Positions 51,301 to 59,188 of a stretch of DNA of 64,000 bases are shown here, piece by piece (the stretch's first letter is position 1; each line of letters starts with the position of its first letter). Below the pieces are notes generated by a model, which saw only the letters and a program-made list of their open reading frames with translations, was not told the origin of the DNA and searched no databases. The stretch is from Apoderus coryli. Lineage: Eukaryota; Arthropoda; Insecta; Coleoptera; Attelabidae. The translations under genes were made by a program, and so were the position numbers. The stretch spans positions 8,370,001 through 8,434,000 of the forward strand of contig OU452210.1 in NCBI GenBank assembly GCA_911728435.2, in the 5' to 3' direction.

Positions 51301-51507
51301 GCAGATTATGAATTAGCTATGATATTGAAAGAAATACGTTTTATAACAGATCAGTTAAGAAAAGAGGATGAAGCACATAGTGTAACTAGAGACTGGCAGT
51401 TCGCCGCAATGGTGGTTGACAGACTGTGCCTTATCATATTCACGTTGTTTACGATAATAGCTACGTTAGCAGTGCTATTTTCAGCACCTCATATCATTGT
51501 ATCGTAG
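12162..51507 (+). CDS. nAChRalpha7: Nicotinic acetylcholine receptor alpha subunit (insect alpha5/6/7 group, alpha7-like), eight exons, 5' end missing
   Basis: This is a pentameric ligand-gated cation channel subunit of the neuronal plasma membrane, gated by acetylcholine. Joining 12162-12301, 14371-14415, 14724-14833, 17969-18149, 35873-35948, 38615-39006, 39981-40249 and 51219-51507 gives one open frame with consistent splice phases, GT-AG introns and a stop at 51505-51507. Numbering residues from the first full codon, it has the Cys-loop C131-C145 with FPFD between, the adjacent cysteines C196-C197 that define an alpha subunit, TM1 (about 215-238), TM2 with GEK at its cytoplasmic end (243-265, predicts cation selectivity), TM3 (280-300), an intracellular loop and TM4 (about 470-495). 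About 500 residues is a normal length. The signal-peptide exon is absent or unrecognised. Assignment to the alpha5/6/7 group is firm. The choice of alpha7 over alpha5 is from memory and uncertain. No internal stop or frameshift is seen. Confidence 0.93.
12302..14370 (+). other. Receptor intron, 2.07 kb
   Basis: Starts GTAAGT, ends TTGCAG, AT-rich, with no duplicate of the following 45-bp exon seen by eye. Confidence 0.9.
14371..14415 (+). CDS. nAChRalpha7: nAChR 45-bp mini-exon, loop D strand
   Basis: The exon encodes exactly 15 residues, [15 protein letters not shown], between a TTGCAG acceptor and a GTAAGT donor, phase 0 on both sides. It carries the conserved tryptophan strand that continues into the loop D side of the agonist site. 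In fly alpha6 the equivalent 45-bp exon exists as two mutually exclusive copies. I looked by eye for a second copy in both flanking introns and saw none. Confidence 0.94.
14724..14833 (+). CDS. nAChRalpha7: nAChR 110-bp exon, loop A region
   Basis: The exon follows an acceptor TTTTAG and ends in a CAG|GTAAAA donor. It encodes 36 codons plus two bases (AG) of a serine codon completed by the next exon. WNDMNLRW, the glycosylation-type [15 protein letters not shown] and WKPDVLMYN are standard for the family; WKPDVLMYN leads into binding loop A. A 110-bp exon is the classic size at this position in receptor genes. Confidence 0.95.
14834..17968 (+). other. Receptor intron, 3.1 kb
   Basis: Contains the antisense LINE relic at 15654-16060; otherwise plain AT-rich intron. 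Confidence 0.9.
15654..16060 (-). pseudogene. Non-LTR retrotransposon reverse transcriptase relic
   Basis: Read on the minus strand, this begins with [20 protein letters not shown] and [13 protein letters not shown], the opening motif of LINE reverse transcriptases of the jockey/CR1 kind. It continues in a shifted frame with a stretch of the [21 protein letters not shown] type that normally lies after the catalytic FADD box. The catalytic motif and much of the palm are missing, so the copy has an internal deletion and a frameshift. It sits in the intron 14834-17968, antisense to the receptor gene. Confidence 0.72.
17969..18149 (+). CDS. nAChRalpha7: nAChR exon: loops B/E and Cys-loop
   Basis: This 181-bp exon completes the split serine and encodes 60 residues ending in GLQ before GTAAGT. 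It holds [15 protein letters not shown], a glycosylation-type [13 protein letters not shown], and the Cys-loop with 13 residues between its cysteines, followed by [10 protein letters not shown] (loop B, with the key tryptophan). The full domain from loop A to loop B is in one exon. Confidence 0.95.
25707..26165 (-). mobile_element. 3' end of a 5'-truncated LINE (probable)
   Basis: On the minus strand, 26162-25953 encodes a 69-residue segment with the shape of a LINE ORF2 C-terminus ([11 protein letters not shown], then a [10 protein letters not shown] stretch). About 220 bp of A-rich untranslated sequence follows, ending in a (TAAA)n-type tail, seen on the + strand as TTTA repeats at 25707-25730 next to a T-run at 25690-25702. 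A short C-terminal fragment plus simple tail is the usual form of a dead LINE insertion. Clade assignment is not possible from this much. Confidence 0.45.
27413..27452. repeat. GC-rich imperfect dyad in the large intron
   Basis: Arms AGGCGTCATGCCGTG and CACGGCAATGCCT flank a 12-base centre. It stands out in AT-rich surroundings; no function is evident. Confidence 0.6.
28883..29008 (+). repeat. Left terminal inverted repeat of the 2.4-kb transposon
   Basis: Imperfect repeat of about 126 bp. The outer 12 bases and an inner block (about 28985-29008) match the reverse complement of the right end; the middle is diverged and A/T-rich. Confidence 0.8.
29342..31042 (+). CDS. Putative transposase, 566 aa, N-terminal Cys clusters and candidate D-D-E core
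   Basis: This is the longest open frame in the window, uninterrupted from ATG to TAG. Residues 17-20 (CYVC) and 61-64 (CKTC), then 97-100 (CYFC), form zinc-binding-type clusters suited to binding the element's ends. An acidic, serine-rich linker covers about 145-175. The C-terminal two thirds looks like an RNase H-fold transposase: D264 in LFIDSS, D318 in ICVDLK, a CFLC pair at 337-340, H386 in LPPLHIK, and E512/E513/E516 in the [11 protein letters not shown] block. From memory it belongs to a multi-copy family of uncharacterised arthropod proteins annotated as hypothetical. The catalytic assignment is inference. The intact frame between terminal repeats suggests recent mobility rather than host domestication. 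Confidence 0.88.
   Translation: MASTSRRTCANHPDVFCYVCGEYTLKESRKRISDFVKRAYLAYFGVHLGDQDKSWAPHFICKTCVEHLRQWTTGKRKCLKFGVPMVWREPRNHHDDCYFCLVNIKGINRNNRHKWAYPDLDSARRPVVHSEEIPVPSFSSLPKLTEDDTETSTSDEVKRIQSENDSDFEADLATPQCFNQEELNDLIRDLNLSKESAELLASRLKEKNLLCRGTNITFYRKRDKDLLPFFTQENDLVFCNNIKGLLEKMGLPEYTPDDWRLFIDSSKRSLKCVLLHNGNKYGSIPIGHSTTMKEEYETIALVLRKIKYEEHQWSICVDLKMINFLLGQQSGYTKYPCFLCLWDSRAKNEHWVNKNWPSRDVMIQGIQNVINEPLVSREKILLPPLHIKLGLMKQFVKALNRDGNCFGYLSRKFPGISTEKLKAGIFDGPQIRQLVKDPQFTTSMNETESNAWSSFVQVVQNFLGNHKADNYVELVETMLSNFNILGCNMSIKVHYLHSHLDRFPENLGDCSEEQGERFHQDIKTMEDRYQGRWDSHMMADYCWSLQRDCPSKLHSRKSYKRKFLCD
31076..31081 (+). terminator. Polyadenylation signal of the transposon gene
   Basis: AATAAA occurs 34 bp after the stop codon and inside the element, so the element can carry its own transcript end. 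Confidence 0.5.
31181..31294 (-). repeat. Right terminal inverted repeat of the 2.4-kb transposon
   Basis: Reverse-complement partner of 28883-29008. It begins with TCTCAAAAACTAGATCTGATAG and ends TGTTGGCCTGTG, slightly shorter than the left arm. Confidence 0.8.
33540..34190 (-). pseudogene. Mariner-like (Tc1/mariner superfamily) transposase relic
   Basis: The minus-strand frame 34173-33979 reads [17 protein letters not shown] and [17 protein letters not shown]. This is the block around the third catalytic aspartate of insect mariner-like transposases, followed by VYSTPVDT of the post-catalytic region. Frames further 3' are broken by stops and shifts; 33751-33545 may be the eroded C-terminus. 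A sequence ACAGGGTGTCGCAG at 33434-33447 could be the outer end of the element. The N-terminal DNA-binding part is missing. It lies antisense in the 17.7-kb receptor intron. Confidence 0.68.
35873..35948 (+). CDS. nAChRalpha7: nAChR 76-bp exon, loop F region
   Basis: After an intron of 17.7 kb, a TATCCAG acceptor starts this exon: 25 codons plus one base. It encodes [16 protein letters not shown] and ITNGEWDLL, the acidic loop F segment before the loop C hairpin. The donor is GTAAGT. The phase-1 end joins the next exon to give the glycine of GVPGKRNE. Confidence 0.94.
35949..38614 (+). other. Receptor intron, 2.7 kb
   Basis: Donor GTAAGT, acceptor TTAATAG. It contains only a possible Tc1-type end near 37.77 kb; frames at 36044-36283 and 37486-37671 look like chance. 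Confidence 0.85.
37764..37788. repeat. Solo Tc1/mariner-like terminal sequence (tentative)
   Basis: Reads, on the minus strand, TACAGTGACCAGCCGAAAG, a form typical of Tc1-like inverted repeat ends next to TA. I found no partner end nearby. Confidence 0.3.
38615..39006 (+). CDS. nAChRalpha7: nAChR exon: loop C, TM1, TM2, TM3
   Basis: This is the largest exon (392 bp, 130 full codons), after a TTAATAG acceptor. It encodes [18 protein letters not shown] with the vicinal cysteines of loop C, then RRRTLYYFF leading into TM1 ([14 protein letters not shown]), [20 protein letters not shown] for TM2, and [15 protein letters not shown] for TM3, ending HEMSQW. The donor is GTACGG, weaker than the others in the gene. 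If the following intron is retained, the frame adds nine residues (VRIIRVYYT) and stops at 39034-39036, giving a product without the intracellular loop and TM4. Confidence 0.96.
39007..39980 (+). other. Receptor intron, 974 bp, retention candidate
   Basis: Weak donor GTACGG. The first nine codons are in frame with the exon and then stop at 39034-39036. Confidence 0.85.
39981..40249 (+). CDS. nAChRalpha7: nAChR exon: TM3-TM4 intracellular loop
   Basis: The exon opens after ATTTCAG with [15 protein letters not shown], the amphipathic helix that follows TM3, and continues through a proline- and serine-rich loop containing LELKE-like and [16 protein letters not shown] stretches shared by insect alpha5/6/7 subunits. 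It has 89 codons plus two bases of an arginine, with donor GTAAGT. This loop normally controls trafficking and phosphorylation; the part after FRH ([10 protein letters not shown]) is lineage-specific. Confidence 0.93.
43870..43900. repeat. AT-rich microsatellite
   Basis: Alternating TA tract of about 30 bases in the last receptor intron. Confidence 0.7.
45553..45685. repeat. Large dyad (inverted repeat) inside the minisatellite spacer
   Basis: Left arm features in order: AGTATATTGTG, ACATGAAATGAC, ACGAGTAT, TTTGCAGCA. The right arm contains their reverse complements in mirrored order (TGCTGCAAA, ATACGAGTAT region, GTCATTTCATGT, CACACTATACT), around a GC-rich centre near 45620. The arms are about 56-62 bases with small offsets. 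Confidence 0.8.
45762..45855 (-). other. Short coding-looking segment with splice-donor consensus (unidentified)
   Basis: Minus-strand frame of about 30 residues starting [15 protein letters not shown] and ending YLGLYANKG at a GG|GTAAGT junction (donor at 45756-45761). The composition, acidic and serine-rich then aromatic, is more protein-like than the surrounding AT-rich DNA. There is no start codon or acceptor that I can support, and I do not recognise the sequence. Confidence 0.22.
46512..46581 (+). repeat. Left outer arm of the foldback element
   Basis: Near-identical inverted partner of 47673-47743; both contain CTTATGAGATCATTAAATAG in the outer half of the arm and ACATAATTAGCTATGGTAT in the inner half. 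Confidence 0.88.
46946..47309. repeat. Tandem core with CCTA/CTAA runs and four hairpin modules
   Basis: Three irregular copies alternate CTACCTAACTAACC-type runs with an AACCTGAACCTCAT segment and a CAGGCCTGCACATGGCAAGG-type segment that leads into a hairpin GCAAGGGC-loop-GCCCTTGC. Hairpins lie at 47031-47050, 47112-47132, 47236-47255 and 47267-47286, each with slightly different loop and stem bases. The frame 47110-47334 here is only a by-product of the repeat. Confidence 0.85.
47673..47743 (-). repeat. Right outer arm of the foldback element
   Basis: Reverse complement of the left arm with about two substitutions and a one-base length change in an A-run. Confidence 0.88.
47907..48030 (-). 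other. Second coding-looking segment with splice-donor consensus (unidentified)
   Basis: Minus-strand frame containing [16 protein letters not shown], one in-frame TGA, then [16 protein letters not shown] ending at GTAAGT (47901-47906). It resembles the segment at 45762-45855 in its SDSD-type opening. It may be an eroded exon of a mobile element gene; the stop argues that it is dead. Confidence 0.22.
48694..48740. repeat. Palindrome followed by AT microsatellite
   Basis: CCGTGG-AA-CCACGG is immediately followed by (TA)n and then (ATA)n runs to about 48740. Confidence 0.8.
51219..51507 (+). CDS. nAChRalpha7: nAChR last coding exon: MA helix, TM4, stop
   Basis: After a 10.97-kb intron with a TTTCAG acceptor, this exon completes the split arginine and encodes 95 residues and a TAG stop. 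[19 protein letters not shown] is the membrane-associated helix before TM4; [18 protein letters not shown] and the following hydrophobic run to SAPHIIVS form TM4 and the short extracellular C-terminus. The exon has the expected length, and no further exon is needed. Confidence 0.95.
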
Positions 51508-51864
51508 CCGTAGCTGTCCCGTCCCCTTTCCCATGCCAAAAACTTTATTGTGCTATTTAATGTGTCTATCGGATACAGATATCAGGTTGCTCAAGCTCAT
51601 TTTTTGAATAACCATGTTATCTATGCACTATTAACCATATTGATGCACGTGACATACGTCACCAAATATTATTATTACATTTGGCAGTTTTTATATCAAA
51701 CATTGATAGTTAATCCCGCATACGTGGATGTCAACACAATCGTACTGTGATATATCAAGTTAATGGATTAGTCTGCATCAATTTTAAGCTTCATATTTAT
51801 ACTTCTATTATAACAATAATCTTGGGTCAAAATTTCTTATGCCATTAACTCAGTTTGATTGCCA

Positions 51865-51870
51865 AATAAA
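51865..51870 (+). terminator. Candidate polyadenylation signal of the receptor gene
   Basis: An AATAAA lies about 360 bp after the stop codon. It is a plausible 3' end, but in DNA this AT-rich the hexamer is common, so the position is only a suggestion. Confidence 0.3.
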
Positions 51871-54722
51871 TAATTAATTCATCGTTTGCTGGGATGACAA
51901 TATACTGCCACCATATCCTGTTAGTAGTTTAAATGATTACCGATTTGGCAATCAATACATTGTGTGTTATACAGGTCGCGTTACGATGAAGGTAAATTCG
52001 ACAATATATTTCAATTACTTGCTGCACTCTACTCGAAAACAGCAGATTAATGGTAAGCCATATTAGAAAAATGTTGATCGGAATGAGAACAATATGATCC
52101 AGTTATTCTGTTGTTTAATCGCAAAGCAAAATTGCTTACAATAGCGATATAAAGACTTGTTAACATATTATTTTTCACGTTTGTGTTACGATTTTAAGAA
52201 ATTTTATCAGACTTTTGAATAAAATAGTAACTGGGTCAGAATGTCCTTATCCTCATCAATACTAATATTAACCAAGCTCTATAACGAAACTAATATTTTT
52301 TGAGAAATATTCTGTTAACGATATTTGTATTTTATTTATTTTCCGTTTATTTTAATTTAATTTAACTTTGGGAAATTTCTCATAGAGGTTGAGGAAAATC
52401 TCTTTAATATACGTTATTAATATTGTTCTTTTATCAATCAATTAATTAAATATTTCTAAAGCAAAAGTAAAGTAAAAACATTTTTATTCAAATTATTAGA
52501 TGAAACTGGCATTATAATTAATACCTATGGGTTCTTCATCTTCTTAGTATCACCGCTAGGCTTACAGCCTTAGTTTATGATCGATGTAAAACTAACTGGT
52601 TTTTCATTAGCTTAACGTCTGAAAATTCAATTCATGTTTGAAATCCTTTCCAGCATACAATTTAAAATTCAAATGAGATTTTAAGTATCCAGTATGCAAT
52701 AATACTATATATTTCAACTTCGTTTTAAATATTTTTGGGCCTCTGAGTGTTTGAATTTGGGTAATTTATAAGTAACCACAATAAATATAAATATCCATAA
52801 ACGCCTGTTCAATATATGAATTTTTTTTTAAATTTTAGGCGGTCTTTCTTAGGTATATTAGAAAATAATTCATTATAATAATAAATATCTATATATAATT
52901 CAAGACATTTCTAAATAAAAGAGATTTGATACACACTGTATCAATACTTTGATGTTGTACTTTCTATAGAAAGTAAAAATTCAAGAGGCTCGACCTTATG
53001 ATGCATGAGTGTATCTTTGTAGTTTGAAAGACAAGTTTTGGGTAATGAATTCATGTCTAATAATATTCGCTTAGGGAAACTTCGCTAAAAGTAAACACAA
53101 ACAACGCTGTTGTTGGTTTCATAAATGAGGGTATGTTTTGATTGTATGCATAATACAGGGTAAGTAGTAGAAACCAAAATTTCAATTGAATGAATCTTAA
53201 AAATTTTCTTTATCCCACCTTGTTAATTAGCATATTATTTGTAACATTCAGATACAAAATGATATTTTGTTAGGCTTAAAGAACGAAAACGCCAAACAGA
53301 TACAAAAATTTATGTCCGAGAGTTGAATGTGAGAAGGAAAATGCGATTCCAGAAATGCTTACATATAATTAAGTATAATTAGTAATAATTACTTTAAATT
53401 ATTTAAATAAACGTATTTTGACTAGAAATATTTTTTAAATAGTTTTGTAAAGGAGTAAACTTTAAAGTTTGGATCAAAAATTACTATTATTGAACATTAT
53501 TTTGAATGTTCACTGTACAAACACTTTAATCTTTTTAACATAAAGAAGCATAATTTTAAAATTAAATGTTCGTTAAGCCACTGATGCCACTGATATGCAA
53601 TTTTTACACCAACCTTTCAACTTTGTTTTATCAGCGTAATATATCATATTACACTACATTTACTCATTTTATTCAGCAGCAACTCTCATATTTTTTATGA
53701 ATAAAAATTAAAAAGAATGGAATAATAAGAGGAATATCAGCGGAAAGTTCATCTTTTAATTTCAGTTTTTTTTTGCAAGAACACAGGTATTTCTACGTCA
53801 CAAGATAAATGAGACATCATAAGTTTTCACCACGAGAAAATAGAGAGTCTTTTGGGATGTCAACGTCTAAAACGCAATGTAAGTGAACTTTTGTGTTTCT
53901 TTTACTTGTACATTTTATGATATTAATTACTTATTATAAAAATTGTTCACATGCCCCACCCCGACATAGAATTTTGGTTAGTTAAAAATATTACGGGGTG
54001 AATTTACTTAAAAAATTATTGGATTTAGATGAAAAATATACCTTACTTAATTTTTTTTTTAAATTTTCATTATTTATTTGAAAAGTTATTCCAAAATCGG
54101 TCAAAAGTGTAGTAAATTGTTTAAAATAATATTTGGGGCAGCCAAAAAGAGATTCACTTCACTTTGTCTAAACAAATAACCAAGCATTTGCCAGCTTGAA
54201 TTAAAACAATACTTAAGAATGACAGTTCAAACACATTTCACAATTTTTATAAGAAGTAGTAAATTTTCAAATATAGACTATATCCTGTTTTCATTGTATA
54301 ACTAATGTTTTATTTTGTATATATACAATAAAAAGTAGAACAACCAACTGCGAAATTACTGTACCAGCCCGATTATGATATCGATCTGGCCAAAATCCGC
54401 GTAATCTCGGTCTTTGCTAAGGATTAATATCAGGCCAACATAATAGATTGACTGACCCAGCTAAAGGTTTAATATAATTCATGAATTATATTTTCACGTA
54501 CTTAAAATTTTATACAGTGGTCTTCACTAAACACGTTTTGGTGATATGCATTGTTTAATTTGTATTTATTGAATTAAATTTATAATCTATTTCAGAAAAT
54601 GTCACTCTACCATAATAATTTGAAATAAAAATTATTATTCTTTTTAAAAATTATATAACATTTATTTTTAATACACTTTAATACTAAAATACCAACTGAA
54701 ATTTTTGTCCAAAATTACAATT

Positions 54723-54816
54723 AACCGTTTGAAAGTGTCCAAAGCCCGTAAGAGTACATTTCGGCTTTGGCCAAATACCAAACATGAAAAGACCAAAATA
54801 ACGGTTAGGTATTTGG
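54723..54816. repeat. Cluster of interleaved inverted repeats
   Basis: Three pairs occur within 94 bp: AACCGTT 54723-54729 with AACGGTT 54800-54806, CCAAAGCC 54739-54746 with GGCTTTGG 54763-54770, and CCAAATACC 54771-54779 with GGTATTTGG 54808-54816. Confidence 0.75.
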
Positions 54817-56929
54817 TATAGTAGCGCAGTTTATCTACCATTTTATGGCATCAAACAAACGACCAGAGCTAAACATTTAAGTAGGTAAATGACCTAATGA
54901 AAAGCTGTTATGCAATACCTATATTTTAAGGATCGGTTGACCCTTGAAATTTTATTTGTAATATGTAATTTGTAATATAATAGCGAGAGATATGGCAATA
55001 CCGGTTCAAATGACTACTTGGCCAAGTCGTCCTCAAAATGTCCGTAGGGTCAAAGAGAAAAGTATTTTATAATGTTCGATTTATCTCAGTTTTATTTTAG
55101 AAATAGAAAAAATTTATCTAGAGTAACCTTCCCCTTCTTCACTAATTCGGTTGAATTTTATTTAATAAGGTTTTGTTGATGAAATGGGAACTTAATATCG
55201 TTTAATCGAAAAGTCATTGAAGCGATTAATGAACTTCTGTTCTCTAGAAAAATAATATAAATCTCCGAACAACATCCCTTATTTCTGAACAATCAATTTC
55301 AGATATTTGTACCAAATTTATCCATGGCGAATTAAAATCCTACTTAGGTAACTCCGTAGTGCATTTGCATTTGTTAAAATATATGGAAAATAGAAATTAC
55401 TTATAGATACAATTACGATATTCGATATAGGTTTGGCCCATTAGCGTAGCGACAGATTATAGACCTCTTGGCTTAGAACTTATGAGATTTTTGGAGGGAG
55501 TTACATACAGCATCTCGTGCTTTCACCGTTATTTAAAACAGTATTTGGAGATTAGAATGCAGAATAATAAAATAAACAGACGGAAGAGAACGCACTTCTT
55601 GGAAAAGCTAAGTTTTATTTTTGTTTACACTCATGAAGAGTTAGTTTTCTGTTTATCTAGAACAATAGATATTAATTACTCTGCAGTTTTATTACTTGAT
55701 AAGAATAATTAACTTTTGTAAAATGCTCCTCTCATCTAGTTTAGCTATGCCAATTTGTTTTTAAAACTAACCAATTAACTAATGTAACCAAATACAGGAT
55801 GTCCCACGACGAATAGAACACGATATTGCGATATTTTATAACATCTGAATTGAAAATCAACTTTAGGTGAAAAGCCATACAAACTTTTTCAGCTTTAGTG
55901 TAAACTTTTGTTAATATTGTTTAACAGAAAATTGCAGTTGAAATTTCGATATTATCTGTTTTTCGTTTCTATATTAGTACGAAAATACCTTTTACAAGGT
56001 ATGGAAACCGAAATCCCTTGATATTCCAATTTTCGTTATTAAACCATAATAACTTGATACCGATGCCTATTTACATTTTATAACATATTAAACCTATACT
56101 CATTCATATAGCTAATGGATGTGGGAGTTCGTAGAAATATAGCCTACAGCAGTTTCAATTACGTATTCAATCAAACTTGTGTAAAAAATATTTTGAAATA
56201 AATCAAATACTCATAGATGCGACACACAACTTCTGAAACTCGTGAAAATCAAAACAAAACTCCTTGAATTGAAAAAATGTATGTGGCATATTCCAAATTT
56301 ACCATAAAATATGAAATAGTAAAGCAGTCAACGGCAACAAAATACATTCCCGCTTAAAAATAAGAAAACATAATTTGAAACTCCTCTATAATTGAGAAAA
56401 TTTTCCAGTGAATATATTATTAAGGATTTTATGATTTATGATCTTTTTAATAGTAGAAAACATAATTTTTCATATAATCAGCAGTTTTGAATATTTATCA
56501 GACCTACGTAAAGAAATTATATAAATTTTGTTGTAGGTTCCTTGGACCACAATTAAAATTGTTTATCAAAGAAAACTCTAATGAAGGAAATTCCTCGTAC
56601 ATAATATCGTTCGCTCAAAATTAAATTAAAATCATTAATCCTTGTGACAACAGAACATCGAAAATCTAAAAGTAGATCTTGATTAGAGATTAAAATATCT
56701 AAAAAGTAATTTATTACTATCAATCACCATAGACGCGTCCGTCGTGTCGTTGAGACACAAAAGTGTCAATCCAATGAACGTTTTAGAGAAAAAAGCCCTT
56801 AATTTTCTTGGGCCATTTAAAGTTATTTTAAAATTTTCCAGCTGGTACCAATAATTAAATTAATCAATTTGAATTATAAAGCCTGATAAGTGCTTTTAAA
56901 TTGATGAATTTTTCTTTTATACAGTGCAT

Positions 56930-56955
56930 CCAGAAAGGCCTTGTCATTATAAACA
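56930..56955. repeat. Tc1/mariner-like terminal sequence (tentative)
   Basis: TATACAGTGCATCCAGAAAG has the form of a Tc1-like element end. No transposase or opposite end is recognised in the next several hundred bases. Confidence 0.3.
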
Positions 56956-58895
56956 ATATGTAAATACAAAGTTTTTTTTATATTTATATATTAAATATAT
57001 ATTTTCAAACAAATAGTATTACCGTTCACAAAAAACTAATTTAATTAAAGTCAACAATTTTCCACTAATCTAACTTTAGATATTGGATGTAACTGATTGG
57101 AACCTTTTTGCGAAATTTAAATAACCTATTAAAATAGCTAGAATTCTTTGAAGTTACAGTTTTTTAGAAATTCCTATTAAATTGCTTTTAAAGAATTCAT
57201 TTATTTCAAATCAAACCAAGGAAACATGAACATCCACATAGAAAGTTTCATTTCGTATATTTTTATTTTCCTTCCTTTCTAAAGCGGAAGCGATTTATTA
57301 TTTATTTATGTCAAAATCAAGAAATATATACTCTCGCAGTAACAGTTTGTACAATTGGATCTTTTATAAAAGTATTTTTTTAGGTTCTATCAAAAAGTAT
57401 TTTTATCAAAGAGAATAAAAACATAAATTTATAAAATCCTTTAAAAGGGTTAACTAAGGAAAAAAAACAGCAAGAGGCTAATTTTTAATACCGATAAGCT
57501 CGTATAATTGTTGTTGAATTTCCATTATTTAAACCCATACTAATATGTGCAAGCAAAATTCAAAATTTGAGAACACACAAAGCGAGCTTTGTAGATTAGG
57601 TTTAACTTAAACATTGTGAAACGTGTATCATCTCTACAATAATTTTATTGAACACAAGCGCATGTATGTATTTGAGGCAGACATGGCTCGTGATGCCAAA
57701 TGAATTGGTATTTTGAAATATTTAAAGTATAGGTATTTTAAAATTAAATTATAGATTGTTATTGGTATTTTACGTTAGCTAACTTTTTGGAGAATAAATC
57801 AATAATCATCAAAATCCGATTCAATTTAATTAGATCATTGTCAGTATAATTGTATAGATTTACGTTATCACAAATTTCCTATAGGAGTGTTTTTGGCTAA
57901 CATGTACCAAACACGATAGATTTCAAAGCCTGTATGTTTCAAATCATGGTAATATTAAAAGTTAATTAGAAAACATAGGTACATAACGCTCGTGCAATAG
58001 TAATCTTCGAAGTTCAATTATAATACTAATTAGCCTACGAATGGAAATATATTACCATATTCCATCGCAGAAATAAAAAGTATTTTTGATCCATTTCACA
58101 AATTCTATCGACATTTTTCATCATTCATACCAACGGGTTTACCTCTTTTTGAATGGCACTCAAAAACCAATACTCGTAATATACAATTATCAGTGGAAAC
58201 GTTTTGACCAATTCGAGCATATTAAACATTTACTCCAAAAAATTACGGCTCATTCTCGCAAAATATTTCCGCACGATGATTATAAATATTTCTATTTCAT
58301 TTTATGCGAAAAGTTAATAAAGAGTGAGTTATTATTTTATATATGAATATCCATAAAAACACATATACGAAAACAATTAATGTTCAGCTAAATTTAGCAG
58401 CCTCCAGTTATTATAAAAATAGAAAAATCATATACATAAAAGATCTACAGGATAATAAGAGATCTTAATCTTAGTTGTTCTAAGATACTAATACATAATA
58501 TAGAAGTACGAATTCGCTAAATTTCCGCACTTTTGATATCGTTCTCGCCATAATATCGAACAATTCTTTGATAGGTTCTGAATTAATAACTCGACGGAAG
58601 GACGATGTGGGTTCTGTGTTTTTTTTTTTACAAAAATAATACTTTTCCATAACTGCTACTCTTCGATCCTATTACCAATAATGTAGTAGGTATTGAACAG
58701 AGCCCAAATGTTCGGTGTTAATTAAATAATGGATTCATCGAGGATACCATGGTCATTATCAATGAAATTCACCGCGCAAAGGTTCAGATTTTTTTAATTA
58801 TACCCCGAACGACTGCACCTGTATACGATTCATTGGGTGCAAAATAAAATAATTATTTGCTTTTATGAAAATTATTCGGCGATACAATGTTTGAA

Positions 58896-59188
58896 TGGTG
58901 AATTTTCTTCTCGGTTAAATGGAGAAACAAAATTATAGATTTTGGAGCAGGGAAAACCTAAATCACCAAAAGCTTTATCGGCCAATTATTTTTGGGAAAC
59001 CATTCCGAAGCAATTAATTCTGCAGAATATGTGAAACTGATGCTTCCTGACAAACTCATCTCGCTCATAAGATTTGCTAGCCATATAAAGCTGCAAACAT
59101 TCTACCGAGCGCGGAATTGGGGCATAATGGCCTCGTCGTCTCATTAAGTATCAAATCTTGACATTATATGCGGCATAATTTGAAAATA
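58896..59188 (+). pseudogene. Heavily decayed mariner-like transposase fragment
   Basis: No frame is open, but pieces in successive frames line up in order with a mariner-like DDE domain: MEKQNYRFWSRENLNH (58919-58967), then INSAEYVKLM (about 59011-59043, the usual VNSERYVEML position), then TGGCCTCGTCGTC near 59128 at the WPPRSPD position followed by a stretch aligning to the DyflWGYLK block. Several frameshifts and stops separate them. The match rests on motif order rather than on any single motif. Confidence 0.5.

Larger units (their letters stand above)
51508..58895. other. 3' untranslated region and downstream gene-free DNA
   Basis: The receptor 3' UTR begins here. Frames at 51550-51750, 55482-55712 and 58086-58346 have no recognisable family and no splice support. 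Small inverted repeats occur at 53957-54000 and 54723-54816. Confidence 0.55.

Noticed and set aside
54355..54430. Plus-strand stretch reading LLYQPDYDIDLAKIRV then stop
   Set aside because: Protein-like for about 25 residues only, with no family recognised and no splice context.
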